From the NCBI GenBank assembly GCA_018398765.1, contig JAHBMJ010001606.1, positions 17,386-28,619 of the forward strand: a stretch of DNA of 11,234 bases, in the 5' to 3' direction. Below, piece after piece: positions 1-6,493 of the stretch (positions are counted from its first letter, which is position 1; each line of letters begins with the position of its first letter). A program made the translations under genes and the position numbers. The notes under the pieces were generated by a model. The model was given only the letters and a program-made list of their open reading frames with translations. It was not told where the DNA came from and did no database searches. The stretch is from Chromera velia (taxonomy: Eukaryota > Sar > Chromeraceae).

Positions 1-460
1 CGGTCTTCCGGTTCGTTAAAGTCTCTGTCGTCCCATAGGTCTCTTTTCTCGGGGGGGGGGGAAGGGGGTCGGAGGGGGAGAGGGTCTGAGTTTTGTCTGG
101 GGACGCTCGCTTTGTCAAATCTCCATCTCCTGGGTGGTGGTGGGGTTAGGGGGGTCCTGGTGAGTTGTGAGGAGGGCGTGACGGTGCCTATGTGAAAACG
201 TTCTGGTATGTGGTTGGGGGATGTGGGGGGCCGCGGTTGGGGTTGGGTGTGGGTGTGTCTTTGGATGGGTGTGAGGGAACCTTCCCCCGTCTGCCCGGGG
301 GAGGGTCCGGCCTTGGGTTGGCCCCCCTCCCCCGCCGCATAACAATCCCCCAGAGGCACACGCACCCCCCCCTCCTGCTTGCGGGGGGAGGAAAGGCCGG
401 CCGCCGTGTCACAGGCGTTTGGGCCCCCCTCCCCCCCAGCCGTGTCACAGGCGTTTAGTT
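1..460. repeat. G-run and C-run rich low-complexity DNA
   Basis: This stretch is dominated by homopolymer G or C runs, including eleven G at 51-61, and GGGTG/CCCCACC-type simple sequence. Open frames on both strands here translate to proline- and glycine-rich or histidine-rich low-complexity peptides with no domain and no starting methionine worth trusting, so I see no gene. Several closely spaced G runs on the plus strand at 51-84 could form a G-quadruplex. The composition changes sharply to AT-rich DNA after about position 460. Confidence 0.6.
403..456. repeat. 18-bp perfect direct repeat, two copies
   Basis: GCCGTGTCACAGGCGTTT occurs at 403-420 and again at 439-456. The copies start 36 bp apart and are separated by a C-rich spacer of 18 bp. 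Two copies are seen in this window; there may have been a short tandem expansion. No function is evident. Confidence 0.75.
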
Positions 461-821
461 ATTCGCTTGGCCGACATGCAGTCGTTTTATCTAGCGTTTG
501 ATCGAAAGACTAGTCGAAAAAGCTTTTTAACATTACATGTTATTAATATTTATTGTTTCTAGGGTATTATAAATAGAGTATGATATTTTATCTAGTACTT
601 TATATGAGAGCCATGTGAGACTAAACTTCTAGGTCATATACTCCAGCATATAGTATGTGCCATATACTGAATGCATAACATTGCATTGATGAATTAAGCT
701 TAAGATTTGATCTAGGATTTAATACATGCGAATAAGATTGAAGAGATCAGAAAAGAATTCAAAAGATCAACAGGCATGGGATAGAATCCGATGGCCGACT
801 GAGGATTACTCAGAGTAGGAC
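461..821. other. AT-rich intergenic stretch, no gene seen
   Basis: AT-rich DNA without a convincing reading frame, RNA gene or conserved motif. ATATACT occurs twice and its reverse complement AGTATAT in shifted form between them around 635-670, making a weak imperfect palindrome, which is not enough to call an element. Confidence 0.5.
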
Positions 822-887
822 ATCGAGATCGAGATCGAGACTAGGATCGAGATCGAGATCGAGATCGAGATCGAGATCGAGATCGAG

Positions 888-928
<41 letters not shown>

Positions 929-957
929 CAGATGCAGAGACAGAGCGAGAGAGAGAG
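822..957. repeat. Compound microsatellite (ATCGAG)n-(GA)n
   Basis: From 822 to 893 there are twelve hexamers in register: three perfect ATCGAG, one altered unit (ACTAGG, 840-845), then eight perfect ATCGAG (846-893). This runs directly into a pure GA dinucleotide tract to about 927, followed by degenerate GAGA/CAGA sequence to about 957. The reverse strand reads as Ser-Leu, Ser-Ile or Ser-Arg dipeptide repeats, an artefact of the repeat and not a protein. Confidence 0.9.
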
Positions 958-1458
958 CGTGTCTCTCAACGGCACAAATGGATTCATATCGATCAAACAG
1001 CTGTGTACAAACAGTGACACATTGTTCCCCCATCCATCCACCCATCCATGATACATACACACATACAAAGATACATGAAAATCCTCCAGTGTGTCAACAA
1101 AGTCTATCTATGTGAAGAAATTGTTTGACAGATCGAAAGAAGGAATAAGTGTTCGTCCCACCTAAATTCCCTTGAAGATGTTCAGTCGGCAAACTCAAAA
1201 CCTCTGTCTGACATTCCTCCAAACGAACAGACGATGCAGACTGCCCGTCAAACGCACATGCATGATGCCTCCACACTTCACGACAATAAATTAAATGCGA
1301 TCGTGACATCATCCAATGCCCGGCACTCAAACCATGTCATTAACATGATGCGTGAATTGTTTTGAATTCAACTTACCAAAACTCCGTCACACAACAAGAA
1401 TTAAATACACGCGAGGTACGGCCTCAGCACTGTACGTTTTCTTCCGTCTCGCAAACTG
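958..1458. other. Region downstream of gene 1, probably 3' UTR and intergenic
   Basis: No supported gene. This lies just past the stop codon of the minus-strand dioxygenase gene, so part of it is likely its 3' untranslated region. I found no clear minus-strand AATAAA close to the stop. A 78-codon minus-strand frame here begins at TTG, not ATG, and shows no domain. Confidence 0.4.
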
Positions 1459-2625
1459 TCAATGTCTCCTCCTCCCCCCCCCTCCTCTTCCGTTGTCGAT
1501 CATGGGAGGGGAGTCTGGTTCCTCTACTGTGTCCTGGGCCTGCCCCCATACGATGATCGAAATGCGCCCCTTTCCGTGTTGCTCGTCTGCTGGAAGCGCA
1601 TTAATACCGTGCTTCCATTTAATGTTCACGTCCCTCCCAAAGGAGAAGACCATACCGTTCGATTGGGGAAAATAAGTCCGAAGACCTGTGTCAGCGTGCA
1701 AAAAGGCCAATTCTCGAGTCGCACCAAAACTCACACCCACTGTGATATTCTGCTTTCGCGCGCGGTCGCGATTGAAAGCAGCAGAATCATGATGGAACGG
1801 TTTCCAATCGGAAGCGTCCCTGTACCAATTGAACCTGATACCCTGTGACCCCTCTTTCATGTTGAAATATTTCGTGATCTTCCCCATCACCTCCTGGAAT
1901 GTCTGGCTTTTCTCTGGAGCCTTCGAGATCAAATGACACCCTTCGTGCCAGGGGATCCAATCGGCATTCTTCTCTTTCGACTGCTGCAGGTGTCTGATCT
2001 CCTCAATTAACTTGTAGTACAAACTCCAGTCATCTTCATCGCACACCAACTCAGGCACAATCACAACGTCATCGTGCTTCAACAGCTTCCCGTACTCCTG
2101 CTTTTTGGGACCGACCAAAACCCTCATTTCCGGTCTAACAAGGGTGCTCTCTGGCACAAAAGATTCCGTATTCCGCCCCTTTCCCTTCGAGTTGCCTGCA
2201 GCCACCTTGACACCGTTGACCACTCTGGGGTCGTCATCAAGGAACTCAAGGCACTCATCCGCTGGAACATCCCGGCCAGGTTGGAGGTCTGAGGGTTTGA
2301 AATTTCTCCCTTCGTCTAACCCCCTCGGTCTACGGTCTCGGTCTCTGTGTAGAAGAGACCGTGATCCGTCGCGTCGCTTTGTGGATTCGAAACGCGAATG
2401 CAATGAAGGCCTTTGATGCCCTCTGTTGTCATGCCGTCTCCTTTCGAATCGGTCTCCTTCAAATTCTCTTCTCCGCGGCCGCTCCGGCCTTCGCCCCCCC
2501 TCTCTCCAACGAGGCGGTTCTCGTACACTCGTCAGAGAAGGTTGCCAAGCAAGCAGAGGAGAGGCGGAGGAAGAGGCGAAAGACACGGGGCAGAAAACAG
2601 AAAAAAGAAAAACAACCGCACGCAT
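1459..2625 (-). CDS. AlkB-like 2-oxoglutarate/Fe(II) dioxygenase with signal peptide
   Basis: One exon, 388 residues, from ATG at 2625 (A at -3, good eukaryotic context) to TGA at 1459. The frame is open 21 codons further upstream but has no ATG there. Seen: the C-terminal part (about residues 260-365) has an FNWYRD segment, an H-x-D iron pair at H278/D280 within PFHHDSAAF, a distal H339 in KWKHGI, and R354 in GRISIIVWG. Together these form the HxD...H metal triad plus 2-oxoglutarate-binding arginine of the AlkB-type double-stranded beta-helix. Family members oxidatively demethylate nucleic acids or hydroxylate proteins; the substrate cannot be read here. The N-terminus (MRAVVFLFSVFCPVSFASS) looks like a cleavable signal peptide, unusual for AlkB enzymes and suggestive of ER routing or, in an alga with a complex plastid, plastid routing. 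Residues about 38-115 are arginine-rich and disordered-looking, as in many RNA-binding proteins. The gene is divergent from gene 2. Confidence 0.85.
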   Translation of the reverse strand: MRAVVFLFSVFCPVSFASSSASPLLAWQPSLTSVREPPRWREGGRRPERPRRREFEGDRFERRRHDNRGHQRPSLHSRFESTKRRDGSRSLLHRDRDRRPRGLDEGRNFKPSDLQPGRDVPADECLEFLDDDPRVVNGVKVAAGNSKGKGRNTESFVPESTLVRPEMRVLVGPKKQEYGKLLKHDDVVIVPELVCDEDDWSLYYKLIEEIRHLQQSKEKNADWIPWHEGCHLISKAPEKSQTFQEVMGKITKYFNMKEGSQGIRFNWYRDASDWKPFHHDSAAFNRDRARKQNITVGVSFGATRELAFLHADTGLRTYFPQSNGMVFSFGRDVNIKWKHGINALPADEQHGKGRISIIVWGQAQDTVEEPDSPPMIDNGRGGGGRRRH

Positions 2626-3293
2626 TCTCAAAACGAGACGGCGAGAGAACAAAAAGCACGCAAGTTTTTTCACAAGCTGTTCGCCCAACAGAATTCAAAA
2701 ACGTATGGTTTCTTTCGGTTGGCGCATGGATGTGTGTGCCAGGGACCTACACACAAGACTGCATGTGCAGTGTCAACCGTCAGCATCCGAGCCTCAAATT
2801 TCCTTTGTGCCGGCAACACTGACTGCATGGTCGAAAAATGGCATGCAGTCGAAGGCGCGTGTAGACGGCATGCATGTGAGGCGGCGCGGCCGAGAGTAGC
2901 CGTGAGCCGCCGCTTGGCGCGCCGCGTATGCGTACGTACGCGTATATATGTTGATCGATCGATCGACTCTCGGGCCCGCGGCCCAAAATCGTGCGCACCG
3001 ATACGTACTAGGCCGGTCGTACAGTGTAAGGAAGTCTCTCTATATATGCATGACCGTTCGATCGGTGCGGTTGTGTGGTTATTACGGTATTTCAGTCATC
3101 CAGTCTCACCAGTCATACAAAGTGACACAAAAGTGCAGTGCCTGAGGTTACGCTGTATCAGAAGACGCAGAGACAAAGGCGTTTCCTCACGTACACGCTT
3201 TTCACTTCAGTTGTTTGACCTTTTTTCGTGGACCACCGTCAGAGCAGTACGAAGTATTAATATCCCTTGCAAGTGCACCTACCCACTGTCAGC
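2626..3293. promoter_or_regulatory. Shared divergent upstream region of genes 1 and 2
   Basis: 668 bp lie between the start codons of two divergently transcribed genes, so promoters for both must be here or in their 5' UTRs. The middle is rich in small palindromes and self-complementary strings: GGCATGCA at two places (about 2839 and 2867), GGCGCGCC near 2917, alternating GTACGTACGCGTATATAT at about 2933-2950, GATC x3 at about 2953-2966, GGGCCCGCGGCCC at about 2972-2984, and TATATATGCA at 3041-3050. The two TATATAT strings could serve as TATA-like elements, one for each direction, but no start-site motif is certain. A long plus-strand open frame crossing this region has no ATG context or domain and is antisense to gene 1. 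Confidence 0.5.
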
Positions 3294-3815
3294 ATGTCTT
3301 CGTCATCGTCCTCGAAGGGCGTCAAGCTGTTGGCGCACGAGAGGGCGCTTCTTGATGAAGGCCAACTTTCAAACGTCACGCACCAAGGGGCCTCTTCCGT
3401 CTGGCTCCACGCTGAGTCTTCCTCTTCTTCCGAGGTACCGGAGACGCACACACGGGTGTACAGGCCGATGGGGGACGAGGAGCTTGGTTTTCTGCTTCAG
3501 CATGGTCAGCTGCCTCCCACACAACCTTACCAGGCCATCATAGAGGGAGACAACGGACGGGTATACGCAGAGAAATACTTGAATGGGAAGAAGTGGGTAG
3601 ACACCCACCCAACCACAGTAGTCGAATTTGTTGTACCCAAGCAGATGGTGGCTGACCTCTTCAAAAACCAAAGCAAGGCAGAGGACGGTGCAGTCTCTAC
3701 AGGCTTGGGCCACAAAGCGGGAGGGGGGCTGGGGGTTTTCAACAGGGCTCTTCAAGAGAGTGGGCGATGGAGGATCGTGAAGGTCAAACGACAAGCGAAA
3801 ACAAAGGGAAAGTGA
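3294..3815 (+). CDS. Hypothetical protein, possible ADP-ribosyltransferase-like fold
   Basis: One exon, 173 residues, ATG at 3294 (A at -3) to TGA at 3813. I do not recognise the gene with certainty. Residues 1-50 are serine-rich and probably disordered. A compact domain follows: TRVYRPM at 53-59, then ELGFLLQHGQLPP (63-75), a GDNGRVYAEKYLNGKKW block (85-101), and TTVVEFVVP (107-115), ending in a glycine-rich segment (about 137-148) and GRWRIVKVKR. The order 'Y-R near the start, G-x-Y in the middle, hydrophobic-VEF-V-P strand' recalls small ART-superfamily domains that use an early arginine and a late glutamate, such as those in bacterial effector modules. That comparison is from pattern only. 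No signal peptide or membrane segment is seen. It is divergent from the dioxygenase gene and could share its control region. A plain eukaryotic hypothetical protein with no enzymatic role remains possible. Confidence 0.7.
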   Translation: MSSSSSSKGVKLLAHERALLDEGQLSNVTHQGASSVWLHAESSSSSEVPETHTRVYRPMGDEELGFLLQHGQLPPTQPYQAIIEGDNGRVYAEKYLNGKKWVDTHPTTVVEFVVPKQMVADLFKNQSKAEDGAVSTGLGHKAGGGLGVFNRALQESGRWRIVKVKRQAKTKGK

Positions 3816-4750
3816 CAATAATTGCATGTATATATGTGTATACGCAATTCCTCGCCGCAGTACCATGCCGACCTGCTTACTTTTATCCTATCGCTCTGCA
3901 CAACTGTCTCCCGTCTGTGCACCGACTCGATGTCCATTTGCGTCCTTCTCAAATGTTCTCGAGGTCCCCCTCTGTGTTTCTGTTGTCTGTCTTTCTCTGA
4001 CTCGAGATCTTTTTCGCTCTCTGCCTGCTTTCCTGCTGCATACATACATGCATGCCTGCCGGTCTGCCGGCTTGCCTGTGTTCTGTCTGTCTGCCCGCTT
4101 GGCTGTCTCTCGGTCTGTCTATTGGTCTCAAGACAAGGAAAAGAGAAGGGAAAGGGAAAAGAAAGCCCACATTCACACTCGCAGTAAGTGAGACAGGAAG
4201 GAAAAGGAAATGACAAAAAAGAGCAATTTCGTCTCTTTAGAAATGAAAGGCAAGAGAAGAACAAACATGCAACCTGTCTGGAATCGGAAAAAGGGCCCAG
4301 CTCTTCCTGTTCTGGCTGCCCGCTTTGTTTGGCTGGTCGATTTGGTCGTTCTGTCCTGGGTCGTCGACAAGTTTCCTTCTGGTAGACGCTCTAATTCTAT
4401 TATTTTTCTATTATTTCTCTGATCTTTTCGTGCGCGTCGATGTCGTCCGCTTGTCTGTTTGTCGTCTGTCTAGCTGTCTGTCTGTTTGTCTATCTATCTG
4501 TGCAGCTGTGTGTCTCTGTCTCTTTCTCTGCATGTTGTTGGGCCGGCACATAGCTCGTTTGTATGCCGAACTTATTGTGTTCGTTCGTGCGTCGATCCAT
4601 TTGTTCGTTTGCTTGCTGATTTCTATCTCTCCCTCCCTGCCTGCCTACCCCCCCCGATGCGTGCAAGCGTGCGTCACACGGTGGCGTGCGCACGCGCGCG
4701 TGTGTGTGTATATGTGTGTGAAGTGTCATTGTCCGTATTTCTCTTTGAAA
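3816..4750. repeat. Pyrimidine-rich degenerate tetranucleotide tracts downstream of gene 2
   Basis: No gene is supported. The plus strand is dominated by CTGT, CTGC, CTTG and TTCG-type tetramers kept in a 4-bp register over long stretches, notably about 4030-4135, 4440-4525 and 4580-4650, with an alternating purine-pyrimidine tract near 4680-4720. The first part is presumably the 3' UTR of gene 2, but no AATAAA is obvious soon after its stop. The many overlapping open frames are cysteine/serine/leucine-rich products of the repeat. Confidence 0.6.
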
Positions 4751-4989
4751 GGTTAAAAAAGATCCCCCAAGACTACCACCTGCGGGCTGCCTTTTAACAC
4801 AACATTTAAAAACCTGATTTTTATTTATGCAAGATTTTTGTTTTTCTTTTGTTATATTGATTTTTCTTCAACCTATAGATACGTTGGGCTTGAAAGCAGC
4901 GCTTCTATGTGATATTTAAACCTAGCACTTATATATAATTAAATAATCGTGTACTTGATAATACTTAATGAAATATTTGAGAAGATTTA
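4751..4989. other. AT-rich intergenic DNA, no gene seen
   Basis: Composition changes abruptly from pyrimidine-rich to AT-rich. I see no reading frame, RNA gene or clear repeat before the tandem-repeat block. Confidence 0.4.
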
Positions 4990-5050
4990 GCCAGTAATTA
5001 CTTTTATTTAGGCATTTCAATACATTTCAAACTTGCCCTAGGCGTGGTCT

Positions 5051-5128
5051 TTAGTTAGTTTAGTTCTTTAGTTAGTTCATATTTCGCCATAAAACTAAAC
5101 TAATTAACTAAATTGTGAACTAAACTAG
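5051..5128. repeat. Left subterminal quasi-palindrome of the MITE-like element
   Basis: TAGTTTAGTTC near the left end is matched by GAACTAAACTA near 5118-5128, and TTTAGTTAGTT by AACTAAA-type sequence near 5105-5112. This gives an imperfect hairpin around a loop near 5078-5090. It repeats, on one side, the TTAGTTAG material also present at the right end. Confidence 0.65.
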
Positions 5129-5315
5129 TTATAAATTGCAATGTGTGTTAAACTGTAAAAGGTTTCAAGTTGATCATGCATTTAATGTCTATAGCCTGAT
5201 GATTCTCTAAGTTATTCTGAGTCCAACTGAAACACTAGCTTAAGGAGCAATTTACTCCTTCCCCATAAAGGTGCATAAGGGGTACAAATGTTAGTCAAAT
5301 CGTAAGGTCAAATTT

Positions 5316-5384
5316 GTTTAGTTAGTTCAGTTAGTTAGTTAGTTAGTTCTCCATGGGGTCATAAACTAAACTAACTACCTAAAG
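5316..5384. repeat. Right subterminal quasi-palindrome of the MITE-like element
   Basis: A run of GTTA/TTAG tetramers (about 5317-5349) is followed by a CTCCATGGGGTC loop and then AAACTAAACTAACTACCTAAAG, which pairs back onto the run. Both element ends share CATAAA(A)CTAAACTAA in the same orientation as well as the inverted termini. Confidence 0.65.
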
Positions 5385-5882
5385 ACTACGCCTAGTGCGG
5401 GCCAGTACGTCAATTAAATTAAAGTGAGAACAACATAAAAAATTAATGTAAAAAGTAGCAAAAGGTTAATTATCATTAATTGTTGTTTGACTACTGTAGC
5501 TATGAAACGGTTTTCCTCTGACCAGCAGTTACGTTTGTTTGGGTATGCACTTCAAACTTGTAGGCCAGTTAAATTTATTGTTAAAAAGGAGAACCAGATA
5601 AGAAATCAATGCAAAAAGTTGTTGTTTCGCCACTGTGATTATGAAACGGTTTTCCTCTGGTCATGCAGCAGTTACGTTTGTTTTGACACTTTAAACTTGC
5701 GGGTATACTTGCGGCCCCGGTTGCGGGCCAGTTAAAAGCGAGAACCAGACAAAAAAACAATGCAAAAAGTTGTTGTTTGGCCACTGTAATCATGAAACGG
5801 TTGGGTCCATAGATGCATATGGTCTCAATGAGAGTTAATTTCTAGTCAGCGTTTCAAATCGTAGCAGCATTGAATTCCAATG

Positions 5883-5938
5883 TTGCAACTTGCAACATTC
5901 TTGCAAGTTGCAACACGCGTCTTGCAACTACTTGCAAC
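5883..5938. repeat. Cluster of TTGCAAC heptamers
   Basis: TTGCAAC occurs at 5883, 5890, 5908, 5922 and 5932, with the variant TTGCAAG at 5901: six near-identical heptamers in 56 bp. TTGCAA is itself a palindrome, so each can pair with any other. It lies about 550 bp upstream of the gene 3 start. It may be a short expanded repeat or a protein-binding cluster; no binding factor can be named. Confidence 0.7.
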
Positions 5939-6493
5939 ATGCATGCAGCCGCGCGTCGGGCTGTCGCGATTGCTGTGGCCGTGCTACATCGTCTGACCGA
6001 TCAGGGGCGCGCAGCTAGAGATTCAGCTATATACGATCTCGCTGATGGACAGACATCTCTTCAACTGATCTGAATTTCGATCGCGTGCACTGCCAGTCTT
6101 CTGCCTGATTGGACCAGGAAGGGATCCTGACGAGACACTCGGAGACAGCGAAGGATAGATCCGATCGCGAGTTTGCACCGAATGGCTGTCTTGGCATCGA
6201 TGCCGCAAAGATTGATCGAGGGTTGAAGCTGCAAATTGACTTTGCTATCGATAACAGATCGGACTGCCATAAATAACTGAATTGGGCTCTCTGCACAGAA
6301 TTCGCGTGGGTGCAGCTCGGTTCGAACTCTTGAGTTTGTGCACTTTCTCAGTCTGTAGACGGAGTACTTCGCTTTGCGCAGTCGCTGCTACTCTCCTGTT
6401 GGAGTGGCAGCTCAACCATAGCGGCGTGTCTTTGCTGTCACTCGACATTGTATCCCCCCAAAATTACTATCTCTTCATTCACGGAGGCCCGAC
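5939..6493 (+). promoter_or_regulatory. Presumed 5' flank and leader of gene 3
   Basis: 555 bp of mixed composition between the heptamer cluster and the gene 3 ATG. GATCG-containing strings recur (for example near 6034, 6079, 6160 and 6213). Minus-strand open frames of 60-90 codons here lack domains. No firm TATA box, initiator or transcription start can be placed. A further upstream non-coding exon is possible. Confidence 0.35.

Larger units (their letters stand above)
5037..5396. mobile_element. MITE-like non-autonomous DNA element inserted in a repeat copy
   Basis: About 360 bp with no coding capacity. The ends are inverted: CTAGGCGTGGTCTTTAG at 5038-5054 and, reversed at the right end (5379-5395), CTAGGCGTAGTCTTTAG, with one mismatch. 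Counting one more base outward gives CCTAGG on the left and ACTAGG on the right. The flanks carry TGC on both sides (5034-5036 and 5396-5398), so the target duplication is GC or TGC depending on where the end is placed. Joining the flanks recreates the CAAACTTGCGGGCCAGT string expected of the surrounding tandem repeat, which supports a true insertion. Subterminal TTAGTTAG-rich arms make each end a quasi-palindrome. The right end starts CACTA when one base of the flank is included and the 2-3 bp duplication is compatible with CACTA (EnSpm) elements, but the superfamily is uncertain. Confidence 0.75.
4990..5802. repeat. Diverged tandem repeat array, unit about 140-150 bp
   Basis: Two nearly complete copies start at GTTGTTTG-like strings at 5482 and 5621 (units of 139 and 151 bp) and a partial third copy runs 5772-5802. 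Shared blocks in order are GTTGTTT-G-CACTGT, ATGAAACGGTTTTCCTCTG, CAGTTACGTTTGTTT, CAAACTTG, GGCCAGTTAAA, GAGAACCAGA and AATGCAAAAAGTTG. Copy two carries an extra GC-rich insert of about 24 bp after AAACTTG. A more diverged copy to the left (about 4990-5480) shows the CCAGTAATTAC, TTCAAACTTG, GGCCAGT, GTGAGAAC and AATGTAAAAAG blocks and is split by the MITE-like element at 5037-5396. The array ends abruptly inside the third copy. No protein is encoded. Confidence 0.75.

Noticed and set aside
806-1068. Minus-strand frames with Ser-Leu, Ser-Ile and Ser-Arg repeats
   Set aside because: Direct translation of the (ATCGAG)n and (GA)n microsatellite.
1094-1330. 78-codon minus-strand frame after gene 1
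   Set aside because: TTG start, no domain, and position within the probable 3' UTR of the dioxygenase gene.
2413-3543. 376-codon plus-strand open frame
   Set aside because: Antisense to the dioxygenase gene, begins at a non-ATG codon, crosses the intergenic region and overlaps gene 2 in another frame, with no domain.
3369-3866. 165-codon minus-strand open frame
   Set aside because: Lies antisense within gene 2 and has no recognisable domain; it is a shadow of the plus-strand gene.
3752-4797. Cys/Leu/Ser-rich frames on both strands
   Set aside because: They follow the tetranucleotide repeats and show no conserved protein pattern.
5487-5793. 70-82-codon frames in the tandem repeat
   Set aside because: They arise from the repeat unit, change frame between copies and show no domain.
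4990-5802. CRISPR array
   Set aside because: Repeats are diverged units of about 140-150 bp without constant short repeats and unique spacers, and the setting is eukaryotic.
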